Assembly (NCBI RefSeq): GCF_040782645.1
Contig: NZ_CP160403.1
Span: forward strand, 7,661,001-7,725,000
Length of the DNA: 64,000 nucleotides
Direction of reading: 5' to 3'
From: Streptomyces sp. HUAS ZL42
GTDB lineage: Bacteria > Actinomycetota > Actinomycetes > Streptomycetales > Streptomycetaceae
Positions within the stretch are counted from its first letter, which is position 1; every line of letters starts with the position of its first letter. Shown in pieces: positions 45,607 to 54,576 of this stretch. Position numbers and translations under genes: made by a program. The notes beneath the pieces are model-generated. The model searched no databases. It saw only the letters and a list, made by a program, of their open reading frames with translations, and had not been told where the DNA came from.

Positions 45607-45776
45607 ACAATCGACGTTACAGCGAGGGGGTCAAGTTCCCAGACGAATCAGTGGGTTTGTGATGACGATGTGATGTGGGATTCCTCTCAGGAGGGGGTTT
45701 ATATCCAATGAACTCGCAATCCTGGAACGCCCTCTCCTTCAATTCCTTTGATCATTCCGTGGTACGAGTTTTGGCG

Positions 45777-45794
45777 AACGTGTAAATACGTTCA
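45777..45794. repeat. inverted repeat GAACGT-N6-ACGTTC
   Basis: Six-base perfect arms extend to nine bases with one mismatch (GGCGAACGT / ACGTTCACC). Located in the 218-bp spacer between PAP2 gene and the PIG-V-like gene, just past the latter's stop codon at 45825; a nearby ATTCC/GGAAT hairpin (45800-45816) may together terminate that gene. Confidence 0.4.
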
Positions 45795-45824
45795 CCGATT
45801 CCTCCGACGGAATTCTTTCCCGGC

Positions 45825-47054
45825 TCACGGGGGGCCGGAGCCGTTCAGCCACAACGCCCCGTACACCGCCGATGCGGCGGCGACCGTGCCGAGCGCCAGC
45901 GCCGACCTGGAGGCTCGCAGCCGGGACAGGGCCAGGGCGAGCGGGAGCAGCAGAGGGAAGCCGGGCAGCAGCAGGCGCGGCTTCGAGCCGAAGTAGCTCG
46001 ACGCGCACAGGGCGAGCGCGGTGACGACACCCGCGTACACCAGCAGCGGAAGCGGCTGGCGCTGCCGCACGCAGACGATGTACAGCCACACCACCACTGC
46101 GACCCCGGCGATCAGCCCCAGGCCCGCCAGAGCGCCCGGAAACGACGTGAACTTGTCGGCGACGAAGCGGGCGAAGGCGCGGCCGCCGTCGAAGCCGTTG
46201 CGCCAGCCCGCCTGGACGTCGAGGTAGCCGAGCGGACCCTTGCCGGTGTGGTGGCCGACCCACAGGACGTACCCGGTGGTACCCAGGGGTGCGAGGAGCA
46301 GACCCAGGGCGCGTTGCCAGGCCGGTGCGCCCCCTTCGATGCTCCCGCCGAAGGAGGAGGGGGCGTGCGCGGTCGTCTGCGCGCCGGATGCGGGCGCCGC
46401 GCTTCGGTCGCGCACGAACGAGGCAACGCCCGCTGCCCACACCGCCGCGACCACCGCGAGCCCCACCGGCCGGGTCAGCCCCGCCAGCGCGGCCAGCGCG
46501 CCCGCGGTCACCCAGCGCCCCGTGAGGACCGCGTACAGCGACCAGGCGGCCAGCGCGGTGAACAGTGACTCGCTGTACGCCATCGACTGCACGATCCCGA
46601 CCGGCAGGACGGCCCACACCAGCACGGCGCACACTCCGGCCCTGGGCCCGTACACGTGGTCGGCGACTGCGAAGATCCCCCAGGCCGCGGCGAGCGAGGC
46701 GAGCAGGGAGACCACGAAGCCCGCGTCCGCGTACGACAGCGGGCTCACCGCGTGCAGCCCCCGCTCCAGCCACGGCAGCAGCGGGAAGAAGGCGAGATTG
46801 GAGTGCACGTCTCCGTTCGGCAGGCGCACCTCGTAGCCGTAGCCCAGCTCGGCCACCCTCGTGTACCAGAGGGCGTCCCAGCGGGCCGTCAGCAGCGTGT
46901 ACGCGCTCTTGCCGCGCGCCGCGCTCCACAGGGTCAGGACGAGCAGGCCCAGGGCACGTACGGCCGCGTACCCGAGGAGCGCCGGGGCCGCCCGGCGCAG
47001 GGCCGAGGAGCCGGGGGGCGCCACGCGTGTCTCCAGATCGGCAAGATCGCTCAC
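45825..47054 (-). CDS. PIG-V-like GT-C glycosyltransferase
   Basis: 409 residues, about nine hydrophobic helices. The first extracytoplasmic loop carries TARWDALWYTRVAELGYGYE and later SNLAFFPLLPWLERGL, the conserved Asp/Trp/Tyr and Phe-Phe-Pro-Leu pattern of PIG-V (GPI mannosyltransferase 2)-like proteins. In actinobacteria such proteins use polyprenyl-phosphate mannose to decorate proteins or lipids. GTG 47054 begins VSDLADLETRVAPPG; ribosome site is weak. Not near other glycosylation genes. Confidence 0.8.
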   Translation of the reverse strand: MSDLADLETRVAPPGSSALRRAAPALLGYAAVRALGLLVLTLWSAARGKSAYTLLTARWDALWYTRVAELGYGYEVRLPNGDVHSNLAFFPLLPWLERGLHAVSPLSYADAGFVVSLLASLAAAWGIFAVADHVYGPRAGVCAVLVWAVLPVGIVQSMAYSESLFTALAAWSLYAVLTGRWVTAGALAALAGLTRPVGLAVVAAVWAAGVASFVRDRSAAPASGAQTTAHAPSSFGGSIEGGAPAWQRALGLLLAPLGTTGYVLWVGHHTGKGPLGYLDVQAGWRNGFDGGRAFARFVADKFTSFPGALAGLGLIAGVAVVVWLYIVCVRQRQPLPLLVYAGVVTALALCASSYFGSKPRLLLPGFPLLLPLALALSRLRASRSALALGTVAAASAVYGALWLNGSGPP

Positions 47055-47314
47055 GGGCTCGATTATCGACCGGACGGGGCAGGGGAGGGCCTTCCGGAGC
47101 AGGCCGGAGGGCGTGCAGAGTGGCGTACGCCACACGTGCTCTCCCCAAGTGTGAGAGGTCCGCCACGTGCCCTCCGCCGGAACTCGCGTACGCTGTCGTG
47201 TCACTCGCCGTTCGTGTGCGCGGGTCGGAGACACCGCTCCTCTCCGGCCGAGTCACGGGGAGTCCCCACCCCGTGAACCCGCCGAACGCGCGGAGCCACC
47301 TGGGAGGTACGTAC

Positions 47315-48910
47315 ATGTCCGGGACGACCACGGCTGCCGTTCGGCTGCGCCGTCGGGCGGCCGGGGCCGGTGCAAACCGCTGGGTCGTCCTCGTGGTGCT
47401 GTGCCTCAGCCTGCTGCTGGTCGCCGTGGACGCGACCGTGCTGCACGTGGCGGTGCCCGCCGTCACCGAGGACCTCAAGCCCGGCGGGATAGAGCTGCTC
47501 TGGATCGTCGACACCTATCCACTCGTCTGCGCCTCGCTGCTGATCCTCTTCGGCACGCTGGGCGACAAGGTGGGCCGCAGACGGGTCCTGCTGCTGGGAT
47601 ACGGCCTTTTCGGCATCGCTTCCGGCCTCGCGGCCCTCGCCGAGAGCGCCCAGGTACTGATCGTGGCGCGGGCGCTACTGGGCGTGGGCGGCGCGATGAT
47701 CATGCCGGCCACCCTGTCGATCCTCCGCCAGGTCTTTCCCGACCGGCGCGAGCGCGCCCTCGCGATCGGCATCTGGAGCGCCGTGGCCGCGGTGGGCGCG
47801 GCCGTGGGTCCGCTGCTCGGCGGCTTCCTGCTCGAGCACTTCTGGTGGGGGTCCGTCTTCCTCGTCAACATCCCGCTGATGCTGGTCAGCCTGCCCGTCG
47901 GGCGGCTGCTGCTGCCCGAGTCGACCGGGGACGGGGAGGGGCCCTGGGACGTCGTCGGCGCGCTGCTGGCGGCGGGCGGGCTGTTCGGCGTGGTGCTCGG
48001 CGTGAAGCGGCTGGGCGGGGGAGAGCTGGGCCTCTCCACCGTCGCCCCGCTGGTGGTGGGCGTGGTGTTGCTGGTGTTGTTCGTACGACGGCAGCGGCGG
48101 CGTGCGCATCCGCTGGTGGACCTGCGGATGTTCGCGCGGCCGACGTTCAGTACGTCGGTGGGGTGCATCGTGCTGGCGATGCTGGCGCTGGTCGGCCTTG
48201 AGCTGATCGCGGCGCAGTATCTGCAGCTGGTGCTGGGCCTTTCGCCTCTGGAGACGGGGCTGCGGCTGCTGCCGCTGACGTTCGCGGCGATGGCGGCGGG
48301 GCTGGCGGGCGCGCGCATGCTGCGGCGCTTCGGGCCGCGGCGGATGGTGTGTTTCGGCTTCTGTCTGACCGCGGCCGCGGTGGTGCTGCTGACGGCGATG
48401 GGCGGGCAGGACAACGCCGGGCTGCTGCTGTTCGGGTTCCTGCTGCTGGGGTTCGGTCTGGAGACGACGCTGTTCGGGGCGTACGAGTCGATGCTGAGCG
48501 AGGCGCCGCCGGAGCAGGCGGGCGGGGCCGCGGCGATCGGGGAGACGTCGTACCAGTTGGGGGCCGGGATCGGGATCGCGCTGCTGGGAAGCGTGATGAA
48601 CGCGGCGTACGCGCCGGGGCTGACGTCCGTGCCGGGGGTTCCGGCGGCGGCGTCCTCGGCGGCGGGGCATTCGCTGGGGGAGGCGTACGCGGTCGCCGGG
48701 CGGTTGGGGGGCTCTGCGGGGGTTGCGCTGCGGAGGGCGGCTCGGGACTGTTTCGTGCACGGGCTGCATGTGACGTTGCTGGTGAGCGCGGGGTTGTTGT
48801 TGCTGGGGGCGGTGATGGCGTTGCGGTTGCCGCGGGTCATGCACTGCGAGGTCCCTGCGGTGGAGCTGCCCGCGCCCCGGGAGGTCGCGGAGTCCCGCGT
48901 CTCGGCGTGA
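47315..48910 (+). CDS. DHA2-family MFS drug efflux transporter
   Basis: 531 residues, 14 hydrophobic helices. Family motifs: LDATVLHVAVPAV-type first helix (VAVDATVLHVAVPAVTEDL), LFGTLGDKVGRRRVLLLGYGLFG (motif A), GVGGAMIMPATLSILRQVF and the antiporter motif C (AVAAVGAAVGPLLGGFLLE). It would export toxic hydrophobic compounds by proton antiport. ATG 47315 follows GGGAGGT at 6 nt. No dedicated regulator adjoins it. Confidence 0.93.
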   Translation: MSGTTTAAVRLRRRAAGAGANRWVVLVVLCLSLLLVAVDATVLHVAVPAVTEDLKPGGIELLWIVDTYPLVCASLLILFGTLGDKVGRRRVLLLGYGLFGIASGLAALAESAQVLIVARALLGVGGAMIMPATLSILRQVFPDRRERALAIGIWSAVAAVGAAVGPLLGGFLLEHFWWGSVFLVNIPLMLVSLPVGRLLLPESTGDGEGPWDVVGALLAAGGLFGVVLGVKRLGGGELGLSTVAPLVVGVVLLVLFVRRQRRRAHPLVDLRMFARPTFSTSVGCIVLAMLALVGLELIAAQYLQLVLGLSPLETGLRLLPLTFAAMAAGLAGARMLRRFGPRRMVCFGFCLTAAAVVLLTAMGGQDNAGLLLFGFLLLGFGLETTLFGAYESMLSEAPPEQAGGAAAIGETSYQLGAGIGIALLGSVMNAAYAPGLTSVPGVPAAASSAAGHSLGEAYAVAGRLGGSAGVALRRAARDCFVHGLHVTLLVSAGLLLLGAVMALRLPRVMHCEVPAVELPAPREVAESRVSA

Positions 48911-48922
48911 TGTCTTCCACCC

Positions 48923-49086
48923 ACGCACCACCCGTTCACGGTTCGTGGAGGACTGAGCGTCGCCCGTGGGGCGCGTTCGCCGTCGGCGGCCGCGGGTTCG
49001 CGTCTCCGTCGCGACGGTGAGCCGCCGGCGGTGAGTCACCCCCCACCGACCTTCACCTGCCGACCGACCGCAAACGGGTGGTGCGT
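48923..49086. repeat. 14-bp inverted repeats flanking 136 bp
   Basis: ACGCACCACCCGTT (48923-48936) and AACGGGTGGTGCGT (49073-49086) are exact complements; beyond them CCC/GGG partly continue the match. The interior is GC-rich with its own palindromes (CCGTCGCGACGG). The spacing suggests a small mobile-element remnant or a long-range cruciform; no transposase and no target duplication were found. Confidence 0.4.
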
Positions 49087-49101
49087 CGGTGGGAGACCCA
49101 C

Positions 49102-49130
49102 TGGACGTGACCCGACCCGCGTCGTAACGT
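49102..49130 (+). promoter_or_regulatory. leaderless promoter of the acyl-CoA dehydrogenase gene
   Basis: TGGACG (49102-49107), a 17-bp spacer and TAACGT (49125-49130), six bases before the ATG. With no Shine-Dalgarno present, the transcript probably starts at the A of the start codon. Confidence 0.55.
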
Positions 49131-49136
49131 CGGCCC

Positions 49137-50303
49137 ATGTTCGACCCCGCCGACCCCCTGGGCATCGACGACCTGCTCAGTCCCGAGGACCTGGCGATCC
49201 GCGACACCGTGCGCCGCTGGGCCGCGGACCGGATCCTGCCGTACGTCGCCGAGTGGTACGAGAACGGTGAACTCCCCGGCATTCGCGAACTCGCGCGCGA
49301 GCTCGGGCGGCTCGGTGCGCTCGGCATGCCGCTCAGCGGCTACGGCTGCGCCGGTGCGAGCGCCGTGCAGTACGGCCTCGCCTGCCTGGAGCTCGAGGCC
49401 GCCGACTCCGGCATCCGCTCCCTCGTCTCCGTACAGGGCTCCCTCGCCATGTACGCCATCCACCGGTTCGGCAGCGACGAGCAGAAGCGGTCCTGGCTGC
49501 CCGGCATGGCCGCAGGCGACGTCATCGGCTGCTTCGGCCTCACCGAGCCCGACCACGGCTCCGACCCCGCCTCCATGCGGACGCACGCCAAGCGGGACGG
49601 CGGCGACTGGGTGCTCAACGGGCGGAAGATGTGGATCACCAACGGATCGGTCGCCGGCGTGGCCGTCGTATGGGCGCAGACCGAGGACGGGATCCGAGGA
49701 TTCGTCGTGCCCGCCGACACCCCCGGGTTCTCGGCGCCCGAGATCAAGCACAAGTGGTCCTTGCGCGCCTCCGTCACCAGTGAACTCGTCCTCGACGAGG
49801 TCCGGCTGCCGGCCGACGCCGTACTGCCGGAGGTGACCGGCCTCAAGGGCCCGCTCAGCTGTCTCTCGCACGCCCGCTACGGCATCGTCTGGGGAGCCAT
49901 GGGAGCGGCGCGCAGCTGTTTCGAGGCCGCGCTCGAATACGCCAAGTCACGAGAGCAGTTCGGACGGCCCATCGGAGGATTCCAGCTCACCCAGGCCAAG
50001 CTCGCCGACATGGCGGTCGAACTGCACAAGGGGATTCTGCTCGCCCATCACCTGGGGCGGCGCATGGACGCCGGCCGCCTGCGTCCCGAGCAGGTCAGCT
50101 TCGGCAAGCTCAACAACGTACGAGAGGCCATCGAGATCTGCCGTACGGCACGGACCATCCTCGGGGCCAACGGGATTTCCCTCGAATACCCCGTGATGCG
50201 GCACGCGACGAACCTCGAGTCGGTGCTGACGTACGAGGGCACCGTCGAGATGCACCAGCTCGTGCTGGGCAAGGCGCTCACCGGGCTCGACGCCTTCCGC
50301 TGA
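49137..50303 (+). CDS. acyl-CoA dehydrogenase
   Basis: 388 residues, FAD-dependent. FAD/substrate motifs CFGLTEPDHGSDPASMRT and KMWITNGSVAGVAVVWA are intact, as is the C-terminal signature AKSREQFGRPIGGFQLTQAKLADM. The catalytic Glu is expected in the ..TYEGTVEMHQLVLG.. segment, as in glutaryl-CoA/short-chain type dehydrogenases (Glu in TYEGT). The sequence looks closest to glutaryl-CoA dehydrogenases. Leaderless start, with hairpin terminator at 50317-50341. Confidence 0.93.
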   Translation: MFDPADPLGIDDLLSPEDLAIRDTVRRWAADRILPYVAEWYENGELPGIRELARELGRLGALGMPLSGYGCAGASAVQYGLACLELEAADSGIRSLVSVQGSLAMYAIHRFGSDEQKRSWLPGMAAGDVIGCFGLTEPDHGSDPASMRTHAKRDGGDWVLNGRKMWITNGSVAGVAVVWAQTEDGIRGFVVPADTPGFSAPEIKHKWSLRASVTSELVLDEVRLPADAVLPEVTGLKGPLSCLSHARYGIVWGAMGAARSCFEAALEYAKSREQFGRPIGGFQLTQAKLADMAVELHKGILLAHHLGRRMDAGRLRPEQVSFGKLNNVREAIEICRTARTILGANGISLEYPVMRHATNLESVLTYEGTVEMHQLVLGKALTGLDAFR

Positions 50304-50316
50304 CCGCCCGGAGGCG

Positions 50317-50341
50317 GGCAGGGCCGGCGAGCGGCCCTGCC
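50317..50341. terminator. hairpin between convergent acyl-CoA dehydrogenase and sflA
   Basis: GGCAGGGCC (50317-50325) and GGCCCTGCC (50333-50341) pair around GGCGAGC. The hairpin fills the 38-bp gap between the two stop codons. Confidence 0.7.
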
Positions 50342-50779
50342 TCAGCTCTGGTTGAAGAAGCCGTCCGTCCGGTGCGGGGCCGGCTCTCCGCTGACGATCT
50401 CCGTGTCGGCGGGGGTCAGCAGGAACACGCGGTTGGACACGCGGTCGATCGAGCCGCGCAGGCCGAAGATGAGCCCCGCCGCGAAGTCGACGACACGCTT
50501 GGCGTCGGCCGCCTCCATGGCCGTGAGGTTCATGATGACCGGCACGCCCTCGCGGAACAGCTCGCCGATCGCGCGGGCGTCCCGGAAGCTGTCCGGCGTG
50601 ACCGTGCCGATCCGGCGGCCCTTCTCCTCGGCCGTGTCCGTTGCGACCTTCACCCGGGGGTCGGTGACCCAGGCGTCCCCGGAGTCGGTCCCCTCGGAGT
50701 AGTCGTCGTCGTAGTAACGCTCGTCATCGTTGTCGTCGACGAGGCCAAGCCAGGCACTCGCCTTGCGCACCGATCCCAT
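50342..50779 (-). CDS. sflA: SepF-like cell-division protein
   Basis: 145 residues: an amphipathic N-terminal helix ([14 protein letters not shown]), an acidic linker, and the SepF/YlmF domain ([69 protein letters not shown]). SepF tethers FtsZ to the membrane. Streptomyces encode three such proteins; this copy is not in the division cluster, and its position next to an acyl-CoA dehydrogenase matches my memory of sflA (SCO1749). AGGAGG precedes ATG 50779 by 5 nt. A 29-bp inverted repeat lies upstream. Confidence 0.88.
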   Translation of the reverse strand: MGSVRKASAWLGLVDDNDDERYYDDDYSEGTDSGDAWVTDPRVKVATDTAEEKGRRIGTVTPDSFRDARAIGELFREGVPVIMNLTAMEAADAKRVVDFAAGLIFGLRGSIDRVSNRVFLLTPADTEIVSGEPAPHRTDGFFNQS

Positions 50780-51102
50780 GGACGCCTCCTCTCACAGCGG
50801 TCTTTCTTGCTTTCCGCATCCCTATGGTCATCCATGATGCGGATGGCGCGCCAAGTGGATAGACGCCGCGCGGGGGGTTTGTGACGGTACTGGTGCACAG
50901 CGGATCCGTCGAGAGCCCCCGTCCACCAAGGGTCTTGCCACGGACGGCTGCTGACTGTGAGTGAAATATGATTCTTCGCGGCGTATGGGTGAATGCGGAG
51001 CGTCCGGGTGAACGCGGCTGTCGATACGATGCGGCAGCTCAGCGTCGAACGCAGCAGATACGAACCAGTTACGAACCAACTCACGAACCACGGGGGAGCG
51101 TC
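50780..51102. other. 323-bp divergent spacer between sflA and the DUF5685 gene
   Basis: On the sflA side an inverted repeat, CCGCATC (50814-50820) and GATGCGG (50836-50842), encloses ATGG-TCAT-CCAT. TATGAT (50967-50972) and TACGAT (51025-51030) are -10 candidates for the rightward gene. Three direct ACGAACCA repeats follow at 51060, 51071 and 51083. No gene or RNA seen. Confidence 0.5.
51060..51090. repeat. three phased ACGAACCA direct repeats
   Basis: Exact copies of ACGAACCA start at 51060, 51071 and 51083, i.e. 11 and 12 bp apart, one helical turn each, ending two bases before the GGGGGAG ribosome site. Such phasing is typical of cooperative protein binding on one face of DNA, or could act in the 5' UTR. 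Confidence 0.7.
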
Positions 51103-52275
51103 GTGTTCGGAATCGTCAGGCCCTGTCGCCATCGGCTCGGAGAACGTCTCGCCGGTCAGTGGATGGCGCATCTGTGCGGGCTGTGCCTCGCGTTGCGCAA
51201 GGACCACGGACAGTTCGCTCGTATCGTGACGAACTATGACGGGCTGCTCATATCGGTTCTGACGGAGGCTCAGGCCGTCGAGCCGGGCGACGGATGGCGG
51301 CGTACGGCGGGACCGTGCCCGTTGCGCGGAATGCGTACGGCCTCCGTCGCACAGGGCGAGGGCGCGCGGCTCGCGGCGTCCGTCTCGCTGGTGCTCGCCT
51401 CGGCCAAGGTGCGCGACCATGTCGCCGACGGGGACGGACTGCTGGCCCGCAAGCCGGTGGCGCTCGCCGCACGCCGGGTGGCGGCGAGTTGGGGCGCGGG
51501 GGGAGCCCGTACCGGCTCCGCCGTCGGGTTCGACACCGCCGTACTCGTCGACGCCGTGGACCGGCAGATCGGCATCGAGACGCTCGCCGGGCCGGGCACG
51601 CCGATCCTCGCCGTCACCGAACCGACCGAGACCGCGACCGCCGCGGCCTTCGCGCACACCGCCGTCCTCGCCGGGCGGCCGGGCAACGCCGAGCCGCTCG
51701 CCGAGGCCGGACGTCTCTTCGGACGGCTGGCGCACCTTCTGGACGCCGTGGAGGACAGGGAGGCCGACGCCGCGTCGGGCGCCTGGAACCCGCTCACCGC
51801 GACCGGGACCTCGCTCACCGAGGCCCGCCGGCTCGCGGACGACGCGCTGCACGGGATCCGGCTGGCGTTGCGCGAGGTGGAGTTCGAGGACGCCAAGCTC
51901 GCGCATCTGCTGCTCGCGCACGAGTTGCGGCGCTCGGTGGACCGGGCGTTCGGCACGGCCTCGTGCTCGCATCGCCCCGAGGCGTACGGGCCGCCGCCGG
52001 GCAACCCCTACGCCCCGTCCGGCCCCGGTGGCCCGCAGTCGCCGCCGGAGCCACCGCGGCGTGACCGGCGCGGTCTGCTCGCGGGGTGCCTGGTGTGGGC
52101 GGGGCTCGCCTGCACGTGCCAGATGTGCTGCGGCGAGTACGAGGACCCGTGGAGCCGGGAACGCAGGGAAGGGTTCTGCAGCCAGTGCGACTGCAGCGGG
52201 TGCGGCGACTGCTGCAACTGCTGTGACTGCTGCGGGAACTGCTGTGACGGGTGTGACTGCGGCTGCGATTGCTGA
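51103..52275 (+). CDS. DUF5685-family protein with Cys-rich C-terminal tail
   Basis: 390 residues. The conserved first 60 residues (FGIVRPCRHRLGERLAGQWMAHLCGLCLALRKDHGQFAR) contain Cys and His that could bind metal; the middle is all-helical; the C-terminus is a short helix (GLLAGCLVWAGLACTC) followed by about 50 residues of repeating C-C, C-x-C and C-x-x-C with Asp and Gly (CSGCGDCCNCCDCCGNCC). I count roughly 24 Cys in this tail, suggesting dense metal binding or a membrane-anchored, palmitoyl-like role. GTG 51103 follows GGGGGAG. Family function unknown. Confidence 0.85.
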   Translation: MFGIVRPCRHRLGERLAGQWMAHLCGLCLALRKDHGQFARIVTNYDGLLISVLTEAQAVEPGDGWRRTAGPCPLRGMRTASVAQGEGARLAASVSLVLASAKVRDHVADGDGLLARKPVALAARRVAASWGAGGARTGSAVGFDTAVLVDAVDRQIGIETLAGPGTPILAVTEPTETATAAAFAHTAVLAGRPGNAEPLAEAGRLFGRLAHLLDAVEDREADAASGAWNPLTATGTSLTEARRLADDALHGIRLALREVEFEDAKLAHLLLAHELRRSVDRAFGTASCSHRPEAYGPPPGNPYAPSGPGGPQSPPEPPRRDRRGLLAGCLVWAGLACTCQMCCGEYEDPWSRERREGFCSQCDCSGCGDCCNCCDCCGNCCDGCDCGCDC

Positions 52276-52582
52276 ACCTGCCGTGCGCCTTCGCCGACCA
52301 CTGCGTCCACCCCTTCCGCCGCCGGGAACACGCTGGGCACTGCGGTCGCGGCGGGGAGCGCAACCGGCCTGACGGCGTGCGAGGGGACCAACTCGAAGAG
52401 GTCGTTCAAAGATTGACGGCCGAAAGGCGCCCTTGCGTGTACGGGGCGCCTGGCCGAATACTCCCCCACAGCGCTTGTCAGGGGCACGCCGTGTGTACGG
52501 GATCCCGACTGCGGCCTCCGACTGCGCCTCACGGGCCCCGACCCCACGCGGGCCCCCGACTTCCCCTGGGAGGGAACGAAAA
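52276..52582. other. 307-bp spacer ahead of the streptogrisin B-like gene
   Basis: Contains a strong hairpin (52417-52456): CGGCC and AGGCGCCC on the left pair with GGGCGCCT and GGCCG on the right, with a three-base bulge. TTGACG at 52413-52418 overlaps its left side but no matching -10 is seen. The hairpin may end the DUF5685 transcript or be a leader element of the protease gene. No gene. Confidence 0.45.
52417..52456. terminator. 13-bp hairpin after DUF5685 gene
   Basis: CGGCC-gaa-AGGCGCCC pairs with GGGCGCCT-GGCCG around an 11-base loop. It is 142 bp downstream of the DUF5685 stop, so it could instead belong to the protease leader. Confidence 0.5.
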
Positions 52583-53491
52583 GTGAGGATCAAGCGCACT
52601 ACCCCCCGCAGCGGTATCACGAGACGGACCCGGCTGATCGCCGTCTCCACCGGACTCGTGGCCGCAGCCGCGATCGCGATCCCCAACGCGAGCGCGTCGG
52701 ACACCCCCAGCACCTTCAGCGCCACCCAGCTCAAGAGCGCCAGCGGCTCGGTGCTCAAGGCCGACGTCCCGGGCACCGCCTGGGCCGTCGACAGCAAGAC
52801 CAACCGTGTCGTCGTCACCGTCGACAGCACGGTCTCCCAGGCCGAGATCGCGAAGATCAAGGAGCAGGCCGGCGGCAACGCCGACGCGCTGACGATCAAG
52901 CGGACCTCGGGCAGGTTCACCAAGCTGATCTCAGGCGGCGACGCCATCTATGCGAGTAGCTGGCGCTGCTCGCTGGGCTTCAACGTCCAGGACAACAGCG
53001 GGAACTACTACTTCCTGACCGCCGGTCACTGCACCGACGGCGCGGGCACCTGGTGGTCGAACTCGTCCCACTCGACCACGCTCGGCTCGACCGCCGGCTC
53101 CAGCTTCCCGACCAACGACTACGGCATCGTGCGCTACACGAACTCGTCGGTCACCAAGTCGGGCGCCGTGGGCAGCGTGGACATCACCAGCGCGGCCACG
53201 CCCTCCGTGGGCACCACGGTCTACCGCCGGGGCTCCACCACCGGCATCCACAGCGGTCGTGTCACCGCGCTCAACGCGACCGTCAACTACGGCGGCGGCG
53301 ACATCGTCTACGGCATGATCCAGACCACGGTCTGCGCCGAGCCCGGCGACTCCGGCGGCCCGCTGTACTCGAACAGCGGTATCGCCTACGGTCTGACCTC
53401 CGGCGGCAGCGGCAACTGCAGCTCCGGCGGTACGACCTTCTTCCAGCCGGTCACCGAGGCGCTCAGCGCGTACGGGGTGCACGTCTACTGA
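52583..53491 (+). CDS. streptogrisin B-like secreted serine protease
   Basis: 302-residue preproprotein. Signal peptide about 1-39 ([28 protein letters not shown]), a propeptide to about 115, then a mature S1E domain beginning [20 protein letters not shown], which is very close to SGPB. Catalytic triad: His in TAGHC, Asp in NDYGIV, Ser in GDSGGPL; the S1-pocket context (SGNCSSGG) suggests chymotrypsin-like specificity. Two disulfides are implied. GTG 52583 has GGGAGGG 8 nt upstream. Confidence 0.94.
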   Translation: MRIKRTTPRSGITRRTRLIAVSTGLVAAAAIAIPNASASDTPSTFSATQLKSASGSVLKADVPGTAWAVDSKTNRVVVTVDSTVSQAEIAKIKEQAGGNADALTIKRTSGRFTKLISGGDAIYASSWRCSLGFNVQDNSGNYYFLTAGHCTDGAGTWWSNSSHSTTLGSTAGSSFPTNDYGIVRYTNSSVTKSGAVGSVDITSAATPSVGTTVYRRGSTTGIHSGRVTALNATVNYGGGDIVYGMIQTTVCAEPGDSGGPLYSNSGIAYGLTSGGSGNCSSGGTTFFQPVTEALSAYGVHVY

Positions 53492-53542
53492 CGTGACCCT
53501 CCCGTCGGTCCTCCGCACGACCTGATCCAACAGCCGGCAGCA

Positions 53543-53581
53543 GGCGAGCCCCCGCACCCAACCGGTGTGCGGGGGCTCGCC
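53543..53581. terminator. 15-bp hairpin after the protease gene
   Basis: GGCGAGCCCCCGCAC (53543-53557) and its exact complement (53567-53581) around a 9-base loop, 51 bp after the stop codon. Confidence 0.8.
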
Positions 53582-53685
53582 CTTGTGCGGAGCGCGGAGT
53601 TACCGTCGAGGGAGGCCTTTCACGCAGGCCTTGATGCACGTCCGACGTGCCTCGGATGCGCCCACTTCGGATCCTGGGGGCCGTG

Positions 53686-54576
53686 ATGGTCGAGGAGCTG
53701 GTGGCGGCGGGAGTGACGCTCGTGTCCGCCGGAGCGGTGTACGTGATGGCGGCGGCGCGGGTCGTCAAGCAGTACGAACGGGGTGTGGTGTTCCGGCTCG
53801 GCAAGCTCCGGTCGGAGGTGCGCGGACCGGGGTTCACCATGATCGTTCCGGGTATCGACAAGCTCCGCAAGGTCAACATGCAGATCGTGACGATGCCGGT
53901 GCCCGCGCAGGAGGGCATCACCCGGGACAACGTCACGGTGCGGGTGGACGCCGTCGTCTACTTCAAGGTGACCGCTCCGGCCGAGGCGGTCGTCCGGGTC
54001 GAGGACTACCGGTTCGCGGTCTCGCAGATGGCGCAGACGTCGCTCCGGTCCATCATCGGCAAGAGCGAACTGGACGATCTGCTCTCCAACCGCGAAAAGC
54101 TCAACCAGGGGCTGGAGCTGATGATCGACAGCCCGGCGGTGGAGTGGGGCGTCACCATCGACCGGGTCGAGATCAAGGACGTGTCCCTGCCCGAGACCAT
54201 GAAGCGGTCCATGGCCCGCCAGGCCGAGGCCGACCGCGAGCGGCGGGCCCGGGTCATCAACGCGGACGCCGAACTGCAGGCGTCGAAGAAGCTGGCCGAG
54301 GCCGCGCAGCAGATGGCGGACACGCCGGCCGCGCTGCAACTGCGGCTGCTGCAGACGGTGGTGGCGGTCGCCGCCGAGAAGAACTCGACGCTCGTGCTGC
54401 CGTTCCCGGTGGAGCTGCTGCGGTTCCTGGAGAAGGCGCAGCAGGCGCCGACGGTGCCTCAGGTGGATCGGCAACCGGTGCCGACGGCACCTCAGCAACC
54501 GGTGCAGGAGCAACTTCCCTCCCCGGGGCCGCGCTTGGGTCTTGCCCCTGAGGGGGCGAATTCAGGACAGGCCTAG
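53686..54576 (+). CDS. slipin/SPFH (band 7) membrane protein
   Basis: 296 residues. One N-terminal helix (LVAAGVTLVSAGAVYVMAA) followed by the SPFH domain: VVKQYERGVVFRLGKLRSEVRGPGFTMIVPGIDKLRKVN, VRVDAVVYFKV and the helical hairpin ARQAEADRERRARVINADAELQASKKLAEAA. Slipins oligomerise in membranes and organise proteases or lipid domains; a partner NfeD protein is usually adjacent but none is here. ATG 53686 with GGGGG upstream is preferred; an upstream ATG at 53656 in frame would place extra residues before the helix. Confidence 0.9.
   Translation: MVEELVAAGVTLVSAGAVYVMAAARVVKQYERGVVFRLGKLRSEVRGPGFTMIVPGIDKLRKVNMQIVTMPVPAQEGITRDNVTVRVDAVVYFKVTAPAEAVVRVEDYRFAVSQMAQTSLRSIIGKSELDDLLSNREKLNQGLELMIDSPAVEWGVTIDRVEIKDVSLPETMKRSMARQAEADRERRARVINADAELQASKKLAEAAQQMADTPAALQLRLLQTVVAVAAEKNSTLVLPFPVELLRFLEKAQQAPTVPQVDRQPVPTAPQQPVQEQLPSPGPRLGLAPEGANSGQA

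Noticed and set aside
52276..52582. Small gene between DUF5685 and the protease
   Set aside because: Frames are short and low complexity, with no start signal; a hairpin and promoter-like hexamer explain the region better.
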